Shown here piece after piece: positions 24,685 to 33,482 of a stretch of 53,546 nucleotides of DNA. The translations under genes were made by a program, and so were the position numbers. The notes under the pieces are model-generated. The model was not told the origin of the DNA, ran no database searches, and was given only the letters and a program-made list of their open reading frames with translations. Source of the DNA: an uncultured Sphingomonadaceae bacterium (lineage in GTDB: Bacteria > Pseudomonadota > Alphaproteobacteria > Sphingomonadales > Sphingomonadaceae); contig CALMVA010000009.1 of NCBI GenBank assembly GCA_937873035.1, forward strand, positions 1 through 53,546. The letters are read 5' to 3'. Position 1 is the stretch's first letter. Each line of letters begins with the position of its first letter.

Positions 24685-25926
24685 ATGGCCACCGCAGCAC
24701 AACCCGACGACGCCCTGCCTGTCAGCATCGAAGATGTAAGGGCCGCGCACGCGCGCATCGCGCCGTCGATTGTCCGCACGCCAACGCTGCTCAGCCAGAC
24801 GCTCTCGCAGATGACGGGGGCCAAGGTGTATCTCAAGTTCGAGAATCTTCAGTTCACGGCGGCCTATAAGGAGCGCGGGGCGCTCAACCGGCTGCTTCAG
24901 TTGGGCGACAATGCCATGAAGACGGGCGTGATCGCGGCCTCGGCCGGCAATCACGCGCAGGGCCTTGCCTATCATGGCAAGCGTCTGGGCGTGCCCGTCA
25001 CCATCGTCATGCCCAAGCCGACACCAACGGTGAAGGTGATGCAGACCGAAAGCCATGGCGCGCGCGTTGTGCTGTTCGGCGAGACGTTCGATCAGGCCTA
25101 TGCCCATGCCCGCGAGCTGGAAAAGGTGGAAAACCTGACCTTCGTCCACCCGTTTGATGAGCCGGAAATCATTGCAGGGCAGGGCACGCTTGCGCTCGAA
25201 ATGATGGAAGACGCGCCCGACATTGATTGCTTTGCCGTGCCGATTGGCGGCGGCGGGCTCATCTCTGGCATTTCGACGGTCGCGCGGGCGTTGAAGCCCG
25301 GCGTCGAGATCGTCGGTGTGCAGGCAGAGCTTTTCCCCAGTATGTATAATGTCATCAAGGGCACGGATCTGCCCTGTGAAGGCGATACGCTGGCAGAAGG
25401 CATCGCGGTCAAATATCCCGGCGATCTGACACGCCGGTTCGTGCGCGCGCTGGTGGATGATATTCAGCTGGTGGACGAGCGCCATCTGGAGCAGGCGGTC
25501 AGCCTGTTGCTCCAGATTGAAAAAACCGTTGTCGAGGGCGCGGGGGCGGCAGGGCTTGCCGCGTTGCTGGCCAACCCGGAGCGTTTCAAGGGCCGCACTG
25601 TCGGCATCGTCCTGTGTGGCGGCAATATCGATACGCGCTTGCTTGCCAATGTGCTGCTGCGCGACCTTGCCCGGTCAGGCCGCCTCGCGCGCATCCGCCT
25701 GCGCTTGCAGGATCGGCCGGGCTCGCTGTTTGGCGTGTTCGGCATCTTCGCCAAGCTCAACGCCAATGTGCTGGAAATCTATCACCAGCGCGTCTTCACG
25801 AATCTGCCCGCCAAGGGACTCATCACGGATATTGAGTGCGAGCTGCGCGATTCCGCACATCTGGATGCATTGTTAACCGCACTTGCTAACGCCGGATATG
25901 ATGCGGGCCTCGTGGAACCCGCCTGA
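24685..25926 (+). CDS. ilvA: Threonine ammonia-lyase (threonine dehydratase) with ACT domain
   Basis: The 413-aa protein is a fold-type II PLP enzyme with FENLQFTAAYKERGA (K62 should bind PLP), SAGNHAQGLAYH, and the phosphate loop PIGGGGLISG. A C-terminal ACT domain follows from about residue 330 (LQDRPGSLFGVFGIFAKLNANV). It makes 2-oxobutanoate from threonine. One ACT-like domain and the length near 410 fit the short form found in many Alphaproteobacteria rather than the 514-aa E. coli IlvA with two. Regulation by isoleucine or valine through ACT is possible. Confidence 0.93.
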   Translation: MATAAQPDDALPVSIEDVRAAHARIAPSIVRTPTLLSQTLSQMTGAKVYLKFENLQFTAAYKERGALNRLLQLGDNAMKTGVIAASAGNHAQGLAYHGKRLGVPVTIVMPKPTPTVKVMQTESHGARVVLFGETFDQAYAHARELEKVENLTFVHPFDEPEIIAGQGTLALEMMEDAPDIDCFAVPIGGGGLISGISTVARALKPGVEIVGVQAELFPSMYNVIKGTDLPCEGDTLAEGIAVKYPGDLTRRFVRALVDDIQLVDERHLEQAVSLLLQIEKTVVEGAGAAGLAALLANPERFKGRTVGIVLCGGNIDTRLLANVLLRDLARSGRLARIRLRLQDRPGSLFGVFGIFAKLNANVLEIYHQRVFTNLPAKGLITDIECELRDSAHLDALLTALANAGYDAGLVEPA

Positions 25927-26049
25927 ATAGGGCATTTTAACCGATAATTATTGGTAAACGCACTTTCCAGAGAAGAATCGAAACAGCATAAGAACCGTCT
26001 GCCGGACGTGAATGGGCGCGCCGCATATTTTTGAAGGGACGGTTTCGCG

Positions 26050-26841
26050 GTGACGGCGCAGTTTCGTTTTCCACGCTTCTTCGTGACCAGCCCTGCACCC
26101 TGCCCCTATCTTCCGGGCAAATTCGAGCGGAAGGTGTTTACCGACCTTTCGGGCATCCATGCGGGTGAGCTGAATGAGGCGCTGAGCAAAATCGGCTTTC
26201 GTCGCAGCCAGGGCGTTGCCTATCGCCCCAGTTGCCTTGACTGTTCCGCCTGCGTTTCGGTGCGTGTCATCGCCGATGAATTTCGCCCCAATGCCTCGCA
26301 GCGCAAGTTGTTGCGCCGCCATGCGGACCTTGAGGTTTCCGCCTGCCAGCCTTGGGCGACGAGCGAGCAGTTTAGCCTGCTGCGCCGCTATCTGGCGTCT
26401 CGCCATCCCGGTGGCGGTATGTCGCAGATGGACGATATGGACTATGCCGACATGGTCGAGACGACGCCGGTTGAAACCAATGTCGTTGAATATCGGGAAC
26501 CTTCTGTCGATGGCCGTCCGGGCCGCCTTGTCGGGGCTTGCCTGACCGACCGGCAGGTCGATGGCCTGTCGATGATCTACAGCTTCTTCGAACCGGATGA
26601 TGAAAACCGGCCCGGTCTTGGCACCTTCATCATCATGGACCACATCATGCGCGCGGTGGAGGAAGGACTGCCCTTCGTCTATCTCGGCTATTGGATCGCC
26701 GGCTCGCCGCGCATGGAATATAAAACCCGCTTCCAGCCGCTGGAGCGGCTTGGCCCCAATGGCTGGGCGCGCTTTACGCCTGACGATAATGCCGAGCGGG
26801 TTTATCCGCCTGAACTCGCCCGTGTGATGATCGGCGCCTGA
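26050..26841 (+). CDS. bpt: Aspartate/glutamate leucyltransferase (arginyltransferase family)
   Basis: The 263-aa protein shows the ATE/Bpt features: the Cys cluster CPYLPGK...[33 protein letters not shown], and the C-terminal [22 protein letters not shown]. It attaches Leu from tRNA to N-terminal Asp or Glu, marking proteins for ClpS-ClpAP (N-degron pathway). Start is GTG 26050, after GAAGGGACGG at a fair distance. It follows ilvA by 123 bases, a spacer holding the near-palindrome ACCGATAATTATTGGT around 25939-25954. Confidence 0.93.
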   Translation: MTAQFRFPRFFVTSPAPCPYLPGKFERKVFTDLSGIHAGELNEALSKIGFRRSQGVAYRPSCLDCSACVSVRVIADEFRPNASQRKLLRRHADLEVSACQPWATSEQFSLLRRYLASRHPGGGMSQMDDMDYADMVETTPVETNVVEYREPSVDGRPGRLVGACLTDRQVDGLSMIYSFFEPDDENRPGLGTFIIMDHIMRAVEEGLPFVYLGYWIAGSPRMEYKTRFQPLERLGPNGWARFTPDDNAERVYPPELARVMIGA

Positions 26842-26858
26842 GCGGGCCCTCCTTGTCG

Positions 26859-26984
26859 ATCACCCCGGCGCAGGCTGGGGTCTCTACGCCTGAACGTTGG
26901 AGATGCCAGCCTGCGCCGGCATGGCGGGATGGGGCTTGGTTCCCGACGCACACGCATCGTCACCCCAGCGAAGGCTGGGGTCTC
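26859..26984. repeat. REP-like palindromic elements after bpt
   Basis: Three half-units related to the 9294-9370 element: one near 26860-26884, an inverted degenerate one at about 26901-26924, and a direct one at 26959-26984 (CACCCCAGCGAAGGCTGGGG core). They fill the gap between bpt and the thiSG gene, which converge. Confidence 0.8.
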
Positions 26985-27031
26985 GCTGGGCGGGTGCGTG
27001 AGAGGCCGGCTTCGCTGGCAAGGCGCTGTTG

Positions 27032-28018
27032 TCAGATCAGCCCAGCCAGTGGCGAGGAGGGGTCGGCATACATACGGCGACCCATGCGCCCCGCGCGATA
27101 GGCGAGGCGCCCGCCTTCCACCGCAAGCTTCACCGCCCGCGCCATCAATATCGGGTCTTTCGCCTCGGCGATCGCGGTGTTCATCAGCACGCCCTCGCAG
27201 CCCAGCTCCATCGCGACCGCTGCGTCCGACGCCGTGCCGACGCCCGCATCGACGAGCACAGGCACGCCCGCGCCTTCCACGATGAGCCGCACCGTGACGC
27301 GGTTCTGGATGCCAAGGCCAGAGCCGATGGGTGCGCCAAGCGGCATGATCGCAACTGCGCCCGCCTCTTCAAGCTGCTTGGCGGCAATGGGATCATCAAC
27401 GCAATAGACCATCGGCTTGAAGCCTTCCTTCACCAGCGTCTCGGTCGCCTTCAGCGTTTCGCGCATATCGGGGTAGAGCGTGCGCGCCTCGCCCAGCACC
27501 TCAAGCTTCACAAGATCCCAGCCGCCGGCCTCGCGCGCCAGCCGCAGCGTGCGCACGGCGTCGTCCGCCGTAAAGCAGCCAGCGGTGTTGGGCAGATAGG
27601 TGTATTTCTTGGGGTCGATGAAGTCGGTGAGCATCGGTGCCTTGGGGTCAGACACATTCACGCGGCGCACGGCGACGGTGATGATCTCCGCGCCTGAAGC
27701 CTCAAGCGCGGCCGCATTCTGGGCGAAGTCCTTATACTTGCCCGTGCCGACGATGAGCCGCGAGGTGAAGGTGCGGCCCGCCACCGTCCAGCTATCATCG
27801 CCCGCCGTCGCGCCGCTGCCGCCGCCGACGAAATGGACGATTTCAAGCTGGTCACCCGCTTCGATGAGGACGTCACCCAGCGTTGACCGGGGCACGATTT
27901 CGCGGTTGCGCTCGACCGCGACCTTGGCGGGTTCCAACCCGATTTCGCGCACAAGTGCGGCAATGCTGATGCCGGGCTGCACGTTGCGCGGTTCGCCATT
28001 CAACTGGATGGAAATCAT
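27032..28018 (-). CDS. thiG: Fused sulfur carrier ThiS and thiazole synthase ThiG
   Basis: The 328-aa protein joins two normally separate thiamine-biosynthesis proteins. Residues 1-69 are ThiS-like ([13 protein letters not shown]... [10 protein letters not shown]) and the rest is complete ThiG, with VGTGKYKDF, the Schiff-base Lys in LVKLEVLG, and [12 protein letters not shown] and GVGTASDAA phosphate loops. Normal ThiS ends in a free Gly-Gly that becomes a thiocarboxylate, whereas here FVGGG runs on into SGATAG and ThiG. I chose ATG 28018, where ThiS similarity begins; AAGGA lies about 12 bases upstream. It is divergent from aroQ. Confidence 0.93.
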   Translation of the reverse strand: MISIQLNGEPRNVQPGISIAALVREIGLEPAKVAVERNREIVPRSTLGDVLIEAGDQLEIVHFVGGGSGATAGDDSWTVAGRTFTSRLIVGTGKYKDFAQNAAALEASGAEIITVAVRRVNVSDPKAPMLTDFIDPKKYTYLPNTAGCFTADDAVRTLRLAREAGGWDLVKLEVLGEARTLYPDMRETLKATETLVKEGFKPMVYCVDDPIAAKQLEEAGAVAIMPLGAPIGSGLGIQNRVTVRLIVEGAGVPVLVDAGVGTASDAAVAMELGCEGVLMNTAIAEAKDPILMARAVKLAVEGGRLAYRAGRMGRRMYADPSSPLAGLI

Positions 28019-28110
28019 GGGGGCAGGTCCGTTCCTTTGCCTTTTCTCGCGTGTCCATATAGGGGAGGAGGCGAACGTCGCAACCGCCACCAACACCGGA
28101 GATCGTCCGT

Positions 28111-28551
28111 ATGGCTGCAAAGCCCGTCATCTACGTCCTGAACGGGCCCAACCTCAACCTGCTTGGCACGCGCGAGCCGGAAATCTACGGTTCGGACACG
28201 CTGGACGATATTGCCGGGCGGCTTGAGGATCAGGCGCAGGGCCTTGGCGTCATGGTGGATGTGCGCCAGTCAAACCATGAAGGGCATCTTGTGGACTGGC
28301 TGCACGAGGCGCAGGCGCATGGGGCCAAGGCGGTGTTGCTCAACGCGGGCGCCTATACGCACACCTCCATCGCGCTGCATGACGCCATAAAGTCCATCAA
28401 GGTGCCGGTGATCGAGGTGCATCTGTCAAACCCGCACAAGCGGGAAGAATTCCGCCATATCAGCTATGTCGGGCAGGCGGCGATGGCGACGGTCGCGGGT
28501 TTTGGCGCTTTGAGCTATAGCGTTGCGCTGGACGCCGCCGCCAAGCTCTGA
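28111..28551 (+). CDS. aroQ: Type II 3-dehydroquinate dehydratase
   Basis: The 146-aa protein is the right size for the dodecameric type II enzyme. The active-site parts [17 protein letters not shown] (catalytic Tyr), [29 protein letters not shown] and [15 protein letters not shown] are all present. It dehydrates 3-dehydroquinate in the shikimate pathway. accB and accC follow on the same strand, an order common in Alphaproteobacteria. Confidence 0.97.
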   Translation: MAAKPVIYVLNGPNLNLLGTREPEIYGSDTLDDIAGRLEDQAQGLGVMVDVRQSNHEGHLVDWLHEAQAHGAKAVLLNAGAYTHTSIALHDAIKSIKVPVIEVHLSNPHKREEFRHISYVGQAAMATVAGFGALSYSVALDAAAKL

Positions 28552-28584
28552 CAAAGGGCGGGAAACACATTATTCGGGGGTCAA

Positions 28585-29046
28585 ATGGCTGAGAAAGCAG
28601 GAACGATGCAGGTCGATGTGAAACTGGTTCGGCAGCTTGCCGAACTCCTCAACGAAACGGGTCTCACCGAGATCGAAGTTGAGGAAGACGCGCGCAAGAT
28701 CCGCGTTGCAAAGACGGTTCAGGCTGTTGCCGCCGCGCCGGTCGCCGCCGCTGCCGCACCTGCGCCCGCCGCTGCCGCCGCACCTGTCGCCGTTGCCGCG
28801 CCCGCGGATCATCCCGGTGCGGTCAAATCGCCTATGGTCGGCACGGCCTATCTGGCGTCTTCGCCTGAAGCTGCGCCATTTGTGAACGTTGGCGACAGCG
28901 TGAAGGAAGGCGATACGCTTATCATCATCGAGGCGATGAAGGTGATGAACCCGATCACCGCGCCGCGCGGCGGCAAGGTGACGCAGGTGCTTGTCGCCAA
29001 CGGCCAGCCGGTCGAATATGATCAGCCGCTGGTCGTGATCGAGTGA
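28585..29046 (+). CDS. accB: Biotin carboxyl carrier protein of acetyl-CoA carboxylase
   Basis: The 153-aa protein has an N-terminal helical part (VRQLAELLNETGLTEIEVEED), an Ala/Pro-rich flexible linker (about residues 47-77), and the biotinyl domain with EAMKVMN, where K119 should be biotinylated. It carries the carboxybiotin between AccC and AccA/AccD. ATG 28585 is used; Met8 is an alternative. Confidence 0.96.
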   Translation: MAEKAGTMQVDVKLVRQLAELLNETGLTEIEVEEDARKIRVAKTVQAVAAAPVAAAAAPAPAAAAAPVAVAAPADHPGAVKSPMVGTAYLASSPEAAPFVNVGDSVKEGDTLIIIEAMKVMNPITAPRGGKVTQVLVANGQPVEYDQPLVVIE

Positions 29047-29076
29047 TCCGTCTCCACGGACGCCGGGGGTAATCCA

Positions 29077-30432
29077 ATGACAATCGAGAAACTTCTCATC
29101 GCCAATCGCGGCGAAATCGCTTTGCGCATCCATCGTGCGGCGCATGAAATGGGCATCAAGACCGTCGCCGTCCACTCGACGGCGGATGCCGACGCCATGC
29201 ACGTGCGGCTGGCCGACGAAGCCGTCTGCATCGGCCCGCCTGCGGCCAAGGACAGCTATCTCAACGTCCCCGCCATCATTTCCGCCGCTGAAATCTCAGG
29301 CGCGGATGCGATCCATCCGGGTTATGGTTTTCTGTCGGAAAATGCGCGTTTCGCCGAGATCATCGAAGAGCATAAGCTGATCTTCGTCGGCCCCAAGCCG
29401 GAGCATATCCGCACGATGGGCGACAAGGTGATGGCCAAGAAGACGGCGGGCGAGCTTGGCCTGCCGCTCGTGCCGGGGTCGGATGGCGCCATCGAGGATG
29501 TTGCCGAAGCCAAGCGTGTTGCCGCCGAAGTTGGCTATCCCGTCATCATCAAGGCGGCTTCGGGCGGCGGCGGCCGTGGCATGAAGGTCGTCAATTCGGC
29601 TGAAGAGCTTGAAACGCAGATGCTGCAGGCGGGGACCGAGGCGAAGGCTGCCTTCGGCGACGCGACGGTCTATCTCGAAAAATATCTCGGCAATCCGCGC
29701 CATATCGAGTTTCAGGTGTTTGGCGACGGCAAGGGCAATGCGATCCACCTTGGCGAGCGCGATTGTTCGTTGCAGCGTCGCCACCAGAAGGTGCTTGAAG
29801 AAGCACCCTCGCCCGTCATCTCGGCGGAAGAACGCGCGCGCATGGGCGGCATCGTCGCCAAGGCGATGGCCGATATGGGCTATCGCGGTGCGGGCACCAT
29901 CGAGTTCCTGTGGGAAAATGGCGAGTTCTATTTCATCGAGATGAACACGCGTATTCAGGTCGAGCATCCGGTGACCGAAATGATTACCGGCTTCGACCTT
30001 GTTCGCGAGCAGATCCGCATTGCCGAAGGCAAGGGGCTTTCGGTGAAGCAGGAAGACCTGGAATTCCGCGGCCATTCGATCGAATGTCGTATCAATGCGG
30101 AAGACCCGCGCAGCTTCGCGCCTTCGCCGGGCACGATCAAATCTTATCACCCGGCAGGTGGTATGCACGTCCGCGTCGATAGCGGACTTTACGCGGGCTA
30201 TCGCATCCCGCCTTATTACGACAGCATGATCGCCAAGCTGATCGTTTATGGCCGGACGCGTGAAAGCTGCATGATGCGGATGCGCCGCGCGCTTGAGGAA
30301 ATGGTCGTTGATGGCGTGAAGACCAATATTCCGCTCCATCAAGACCTGCTTGGCCAGCCCGATGTGATCGACGGCAACTACTCGATCAAATGGCTTGAGG
30401 AATGGCTGGCCAGCGAGGCCGCCAAGGGATGA
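29077..30432 (+). CDS. accC: Biotin carboxylase of acetyl-CoA carboxylase
   Basis: The 451-aa ATP-grasp enzyme starts [23 protein letters not shown] and has the glycine-rich ATP loop [26 protein letters not shown], and the C-terminal biotin-carboxylase domain. It carboxylates the biotin of AccB using bicarbonate and ATP, the first step of fatty-acid synthesis. It is 30 bases after accB. Confidence 0.97.
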   Translation: MTIEKLLIANRGEIALRIHRAAHEMGIKTVAVHSTADADAMHVRLADEAVCIGPPAAKDSYLNVPAIISAAEISGADAIHPGYGFLSENARFAEIIEEHKLIFVGPKPEHIRTMGDKVMAKKTAGELGLPLVPGSDGAIEDVAEAKRVAAEVGYPVIIKAASGGGGRGMKVVNSAEELETQMLQAGTEAKAAFGDATVYLEKYLGNPRHIEFQVFGDGKGNAIHLGERDCSLQRRHQKVLEEAPSPVISAEERARMGGIVAKAMADMGYRGAGTIEFLWENGEFYFIEMNTRIQVEHPVTEMITGFDLVREQIRIAEGKGLSVKQEDLEFRGHSIECRINAEDPRSFAPSPGTIKSYHPAGGMHVRVDSGLYAGYRIPPYYDSMIAKLIVYGRTRESCMMRMRRALEEMVVDGVKTNIPLHQDLLGQPDVIDGNYSIKWLEEWLASEAAKG

Positions 30433-30439
30433 TGACTCT

Positions 30440-30487
30440 GGCCCGCTGGCAGCTTGCTGGCGGGCCGGGCAAGTCAGTGCTGCCCGG
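30440..30487 (+). promoter_or_regulatory. Two mutually exclusive hairpins after accC
   Basis: GGCCCGC (30440-30446) pairs with GCGGGCC (30460-30466). CCGGGCA (30465-30471) pairs with TGCCCGG (30481-30487). The two stems share bases 30465-30466. Neither has a T tract, so they could aid Rho-dependent termination or protect the 3' end of the accBC mRNA. Confidence 0.4.
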
Positions 30488-30730
30488 CACAGGGCATTTG
30501 GTGTGACGCGCATCGCTGCATTACTCGAAGCCTGCCCAAGATTTCAGTCCAAAATGGTGCAATGCCTCGATCCAGCGGCGTAATTCTTCAAAATCTGTCT
30601 GCTTTTCTGCGAATCACTTCATGCCGATTCGGCGGCGTGACCTTTGCTTGGGCGGCAAGATATGCGGTGCGCGCTGCCATGGCTCCACCATTGGGAGGCC
30701 ACTTCCTACAACGAAAAGGAGGAGCCCGAC

Positions 30731-30769
30731 GTGATCGCCGAACCCCTCCCAATATGGCTAAAAAGCTAG
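30731..30769 (+). CDS. Candidate 12-residue mini-ORF with a strong ribosome site
   Basis: GTG at 30731 is preceded by AAAAGGAGGAG with about 6 bases spacing, an almost perfect Shine-Dalgarno sequence, rare in this window. It encodes only 12 residues (VIAEPLPIWLKS; initiator read as Met) before TAG. It overlaps nothing on its own strand and faces the minus-strand 27-aa ORF. It could be a leader peptide, a remnant, or chance. Confidence 0.25.
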   Translation: MIAEPLPIWLKS

Positions 30770-30790
30770 GTTAACGCCTAAAATTAGGCG
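30760..30790 (-). terminator. Probable terminator of the 27-aa ORF
   Basis: CGCCTAA (30775-30781) and TTAGGCG (30784-30790) form a seven-pair stem with a two-base loop spanning the TAA stop of the small ORF. On the minus strand it is followed after 10 bases by TTTTT (30760-30764). The tight loop makes it imperfect as a terminator. Confidence 0.45.
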
Positions 30791-30867
30791 CCCTTCCAGC
30801 CACCACCCATGATCCAGTCCCAAATGCCTTTGGCCGGAGCGGGGCGGACCTGCTTGGTCTTCTTCAT
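30784..30867 (-). CDS. Small ORF, 27 residues, basic head and Trp-rich tail
   Basis: On the minus strand ATG 30867 is preceded by AAGGGGAA with about 6 bases spacing, a strong ribosome site. The peptide has a basic first half (MKKTKQVRPAPAKG) and a Trp/Gly-rich second half (WDWIMGGGWKGA). Its stop lies in a palindrome. It begins 87 bases downstream of the EAL-protein gene on the same strand and may share its transcript or have its own promoter. I do not recognise it. Membrane-active or toxin-like peptides have such composition, but nothing proves a function. It is the only translated candidate with good initiation signals in the 522-bp gap 30433-30954. Confidence 0.55.
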   Translation of the reverse strand: MKKTKQVRPAPAKGIWDWIMGGGWKGA

Positions 30868-30954
30868 GATATTCCCCTTGTCACACACAGCCGCCAATTC
30901 TGACGGCAAGGGGAAGTTAGAATAAGCGTTATGGTTTACAAGAAATTAATCATC

Positions 30955-33336
30955 CTAAGCAGCGCGCAAGGCGGGCTTTTTTCCAATGAAGACCATGAAC
31001 TCGTCACGCGGCATCGGGCGCGAGATGAAGAAGCCCTGTGCTTTGTCGCAGCCCATTGACTGGAGCATTTCAAGCGTCTCCTGCGTCTCCACGCCTTCGG
31101 CGACGACGCTGTGGCCGAGCGAATGGGCAAGCTCGATCGTCGCGTTAACAAGAACGCGGTCGGAGCGGTTGCGATCCATTGCGGCGACAAAGCCACGATC
31201 AATCTTCAATTCGCTGGCCTTGATCTTCTTGAGATATTCAAGCGTGCAGAAGCCTGTGCCGTAGTCATCGATCGAAACGATGACGCCGAGCGCGGTAAGC
31301 GCGTTGACCGTTGCGAAAAGCTCTTCTTCCTTTTCGACGGCAGCAGATTCGGTGATTTCCATCGTCAGAAGCTTGCCGGGCACCTTGTGGCGCTCCAGCA
31401 ACTCGCGCAGCCGCCCGACAAAATCCTTTCGGCCAAACATCTGTGCGGACAGGTTGACCGCGACATTGAAGCGGTTGCCGGTGGAGGCGACCATCATCAA
31501 GGCCTGTTCGAGCACAAAATAGGTCAGCTTGTCGATGCGGCCATTGGCTTCGGCTACCGACACAAATTCTTCGGGTGAAATTGCTCCACGCTGTGGATGC
31601 GTCCAGCGCACCAACGCTTCAGCGCCTGTGACCTTGCCGGATTTAAGATCAAGCTTGGGCTGATAGGCCACCCAGACCTCCCCCGATTCAATCGCGGTAT
31701 CAAGGCGGCCCAGCAGCGACATATTCCACTCCGCCTCGTTAAGACGGGCCGGGTCGTAATATTTCCAGCGATGGCCTGCCGCCGCCGCTTCATCGGCCGC
31801 GACAAGCGCGCTCGCAAAGCGGGCGCCAAGGTCTGGTGACCCGCTGGTGTCGATGCCAAAGGCGATTGACACGTCGACCTGCCACCCGCCGACCGTAATC
31901 GGCATCATGAAGAAGCTGTGGATCGCTTCCAGCTGGTCGGACAGTTCATCCGGGGCGGACGCTGGGGCAATCCAGCAGAAAATGCCGTCGTCGCCATGGA
32001 AGAGCGATGTGAGATTGCCTGCGTTCAGCCGCGCAGCGATCTGGGTCGCCAGCACATCCTCATTCTGGGCAAGTGCGGCAACAAGTTCGGCATAGTTTTT
32101 GATCCGTACCGCGACGATGGCGTGCGTGCCCGAAAGTTTATGTTCCTTGAGCGCGAGCAGATTGGGCAAGCCGGTCAATGGGTTCACGCGCGCGTCGCCG
32201 CGGCGATAGCTGCGCCATGCGCGCATCAGGATGATCGTTCCGGCCATCAGCATCCCGATGGCGGGATCGAGGTAGATGCCATGATCTTCAAGGATGATCG
32301 GGCACGTCACAAGCGTCAGCAATTCAAGCGTGATGGCCATGACGGCCCAGCGGCGCGGCGCGGCCCAGATGATGAACGACGCAAAAGCGGCGAACACGAA
32401 AGCCGGCCACCAGCCATAATAGGCCTGCTCGCCTTCCATCATTGTCTCGGCGGCGATGGCGTTGATGAAGGCAATGGGAATTGGTTCTGTTCCCGGCACG
32501 CTTTCCGGTGAGCGCGTGTTGGAGACGAGCGCGATTTTGCCTTTCAGAGCCGCGCCTGCCCTACCGTCCAGTATCTGCGCCGCGCTGATCTGAGGGATCG
32601 AATCAGCATCGATGCTGTAGTCAATGAATATCGGCTGGGCGGGGTGTGTCTGCTTGCCCGCGAGCGTGGCTGCAAGACTTGGAAACTCTTCGCCATCGGC
32701 CTTGACCCTATAATTGGCGTGCCAAGCATGGCCAAAGCCATTGAAATAGAGTGACGATCCCGCCGTGGTCGCGGCGGAGGCGAGAATGGCGGCGGGCTTT
32801 TGGAAGCGACGCTCCAGCGTCACCGGGTCTTTGTCAAACCGCGCGCCGATCACGGCCTTGCCGGGCAATGCGCGGAAAGCATTGGCCAGAACCTTGTCTT
32901 GTTCTGGCGATCCGGTCGGCACGAAAACGTGCTCGAACGCGATCTGGCGTGCGCCCGCAGCGTCGATCTTGTTAACGAGTCCTGCCACCTTGTCACGCGG
33001 CCAGGGCCATTCGCCCTGCGCTGCGATCGTCGGGCCGTCGATGGTGACGACAACAATATCCCCATTGGAGGCATGGGAGCGGACATGATTGCGCAACACG
33101 CGCAGCACATCATCCAGCGGAGAGGCTGCGTCGAGAATGCCAAGCGTCAAAAATGCGAATAACGTCCACAAAAGCGCCCGGTAGCGCCTTTGGGTGACTG
33201 CATCTCGCATGGTTTCAAGAAGTTGGAACAAAGCGACCTCGGATTTGGTTGCTTGCACCATTAAACCCAAAGTGGTTAATTTCTTGCTTCCGCTACTTGC
33301 TCGTTTTCCGAGCTTTTTCCATCCATTTCGGGCCAT
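30955..33336 (-). CDS. CHASE2-domain membrane protein with degenerate GGDEF and EAL phosphodiesterase domain
   Basis: The protein (up to 793 aa) has a first membrane segment near residues 53-70, an extracytoplasmic CHASE2 sensor (VVVTIDGPTIAAQGEWPWPR...) and two or three further membrane segments around 310-370. A GGDEF-like domain follows in which the signature is HGDDG, so cyclase activity is unlikely. The C-terminal EAL domain has AEALVRW, NLSAQ, MEITES, SIDDYGTG, LKIDRGF and EGVETQ, the expected metal and catalytic residues. It should hydrolyse c-di-GMP. The start is uncertain: ATG 33336 gives the longest form, while ATG 33261 or 33210 would drop a Lys-rich head; none has a clear ribosome site. 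Confidence 0.88.
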   Translation of the reverse strand: MARNGWKKLGKRASSGSKKLTTLGLMVQATKSEVALFQLLETMRDAVTQRRYRALLWTLFAFLTLGILDAASPLDDVLRVLRNHVRSHASNGDIVVVTIDGPTIAAQGEWPWPRDKVAGLVNKIDAAGARQIAFEHVFVPTGSPEQDKVLANAFRALPGKAVIGARFDKDPVTLERRFQKPAAILASAATTAGSSLYFNGFGHAWHANYRVKADGEEFPSLAATLAGKQTHPAQPIFIDYSIDADSIPQISAAQILDGRAGAALKGKIALVSNTRSPESVPGTEPIPIAFINAIAAETMMEGEQAYYGWWPAFVFAAFASFIIWAAPRRWAVMAITLELLTLVTCPIILEDHGIYLDPAIGMLMAGTIILMRAWRSYRRGDARVNPLTGLPNLLALKEHKLSGTHAIVAVRIKNYAELVAALAQNEDVLATQIAARLNAGNLTSLFHGDDGIFCWIAPASAPDELSDQLEAIHSFFMMPITVGGWQVDVSIAFGIDTSGSPDLGARFASALVAADEAAAAGHRWKYYDPARLNEAEWNMSLLGRLDTAIESGEVWVAYQPKLDLKSGKVTGAEALVRWTHPQRGAISPEEFVSVAEANGRIDKLTYFVLEQALMMVASTGNRFNVAVNLSAQMFGRKDFVGRLRELLERHKVPGKLLTMEITESAAVEKEEELFATVNALTALGVIVSIDDYGTGFCTLEYLKKIKASELKIDRGFVAAMDRNRSDRVLVNATIELAHSLGHSVVAEGVETQETLEMLQSMGCDKAQGFFISRPMPRDEFMVFIGKKPALRAA

Positions 33337-33482
33337 TACGGCGACAATTGCAGGCCGGGCGCAGGCCGGGCGGCGGCGGGCGTGTCGGGTGCAATGTTAC
33401 GCCGAAGCGGCTTGCATTGTGCGCGGCTGTTCGGGCAGATGAGGGCTGATCGGGCGAACAATTGACCCGCGGAAGAATTATG

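Noticed and set aside
29296..30513. 405-codon minus-strand frame opposite accC
   Set aside because: Shadow of a highly conserved gene.
30454..30774. 106-codon plus-strand ORF in the accC/EAL gap
   Set aside because: No ribosome site, biased composition, and it crosses hairpins; the mini-ORFs in this gap have better initiation signals.
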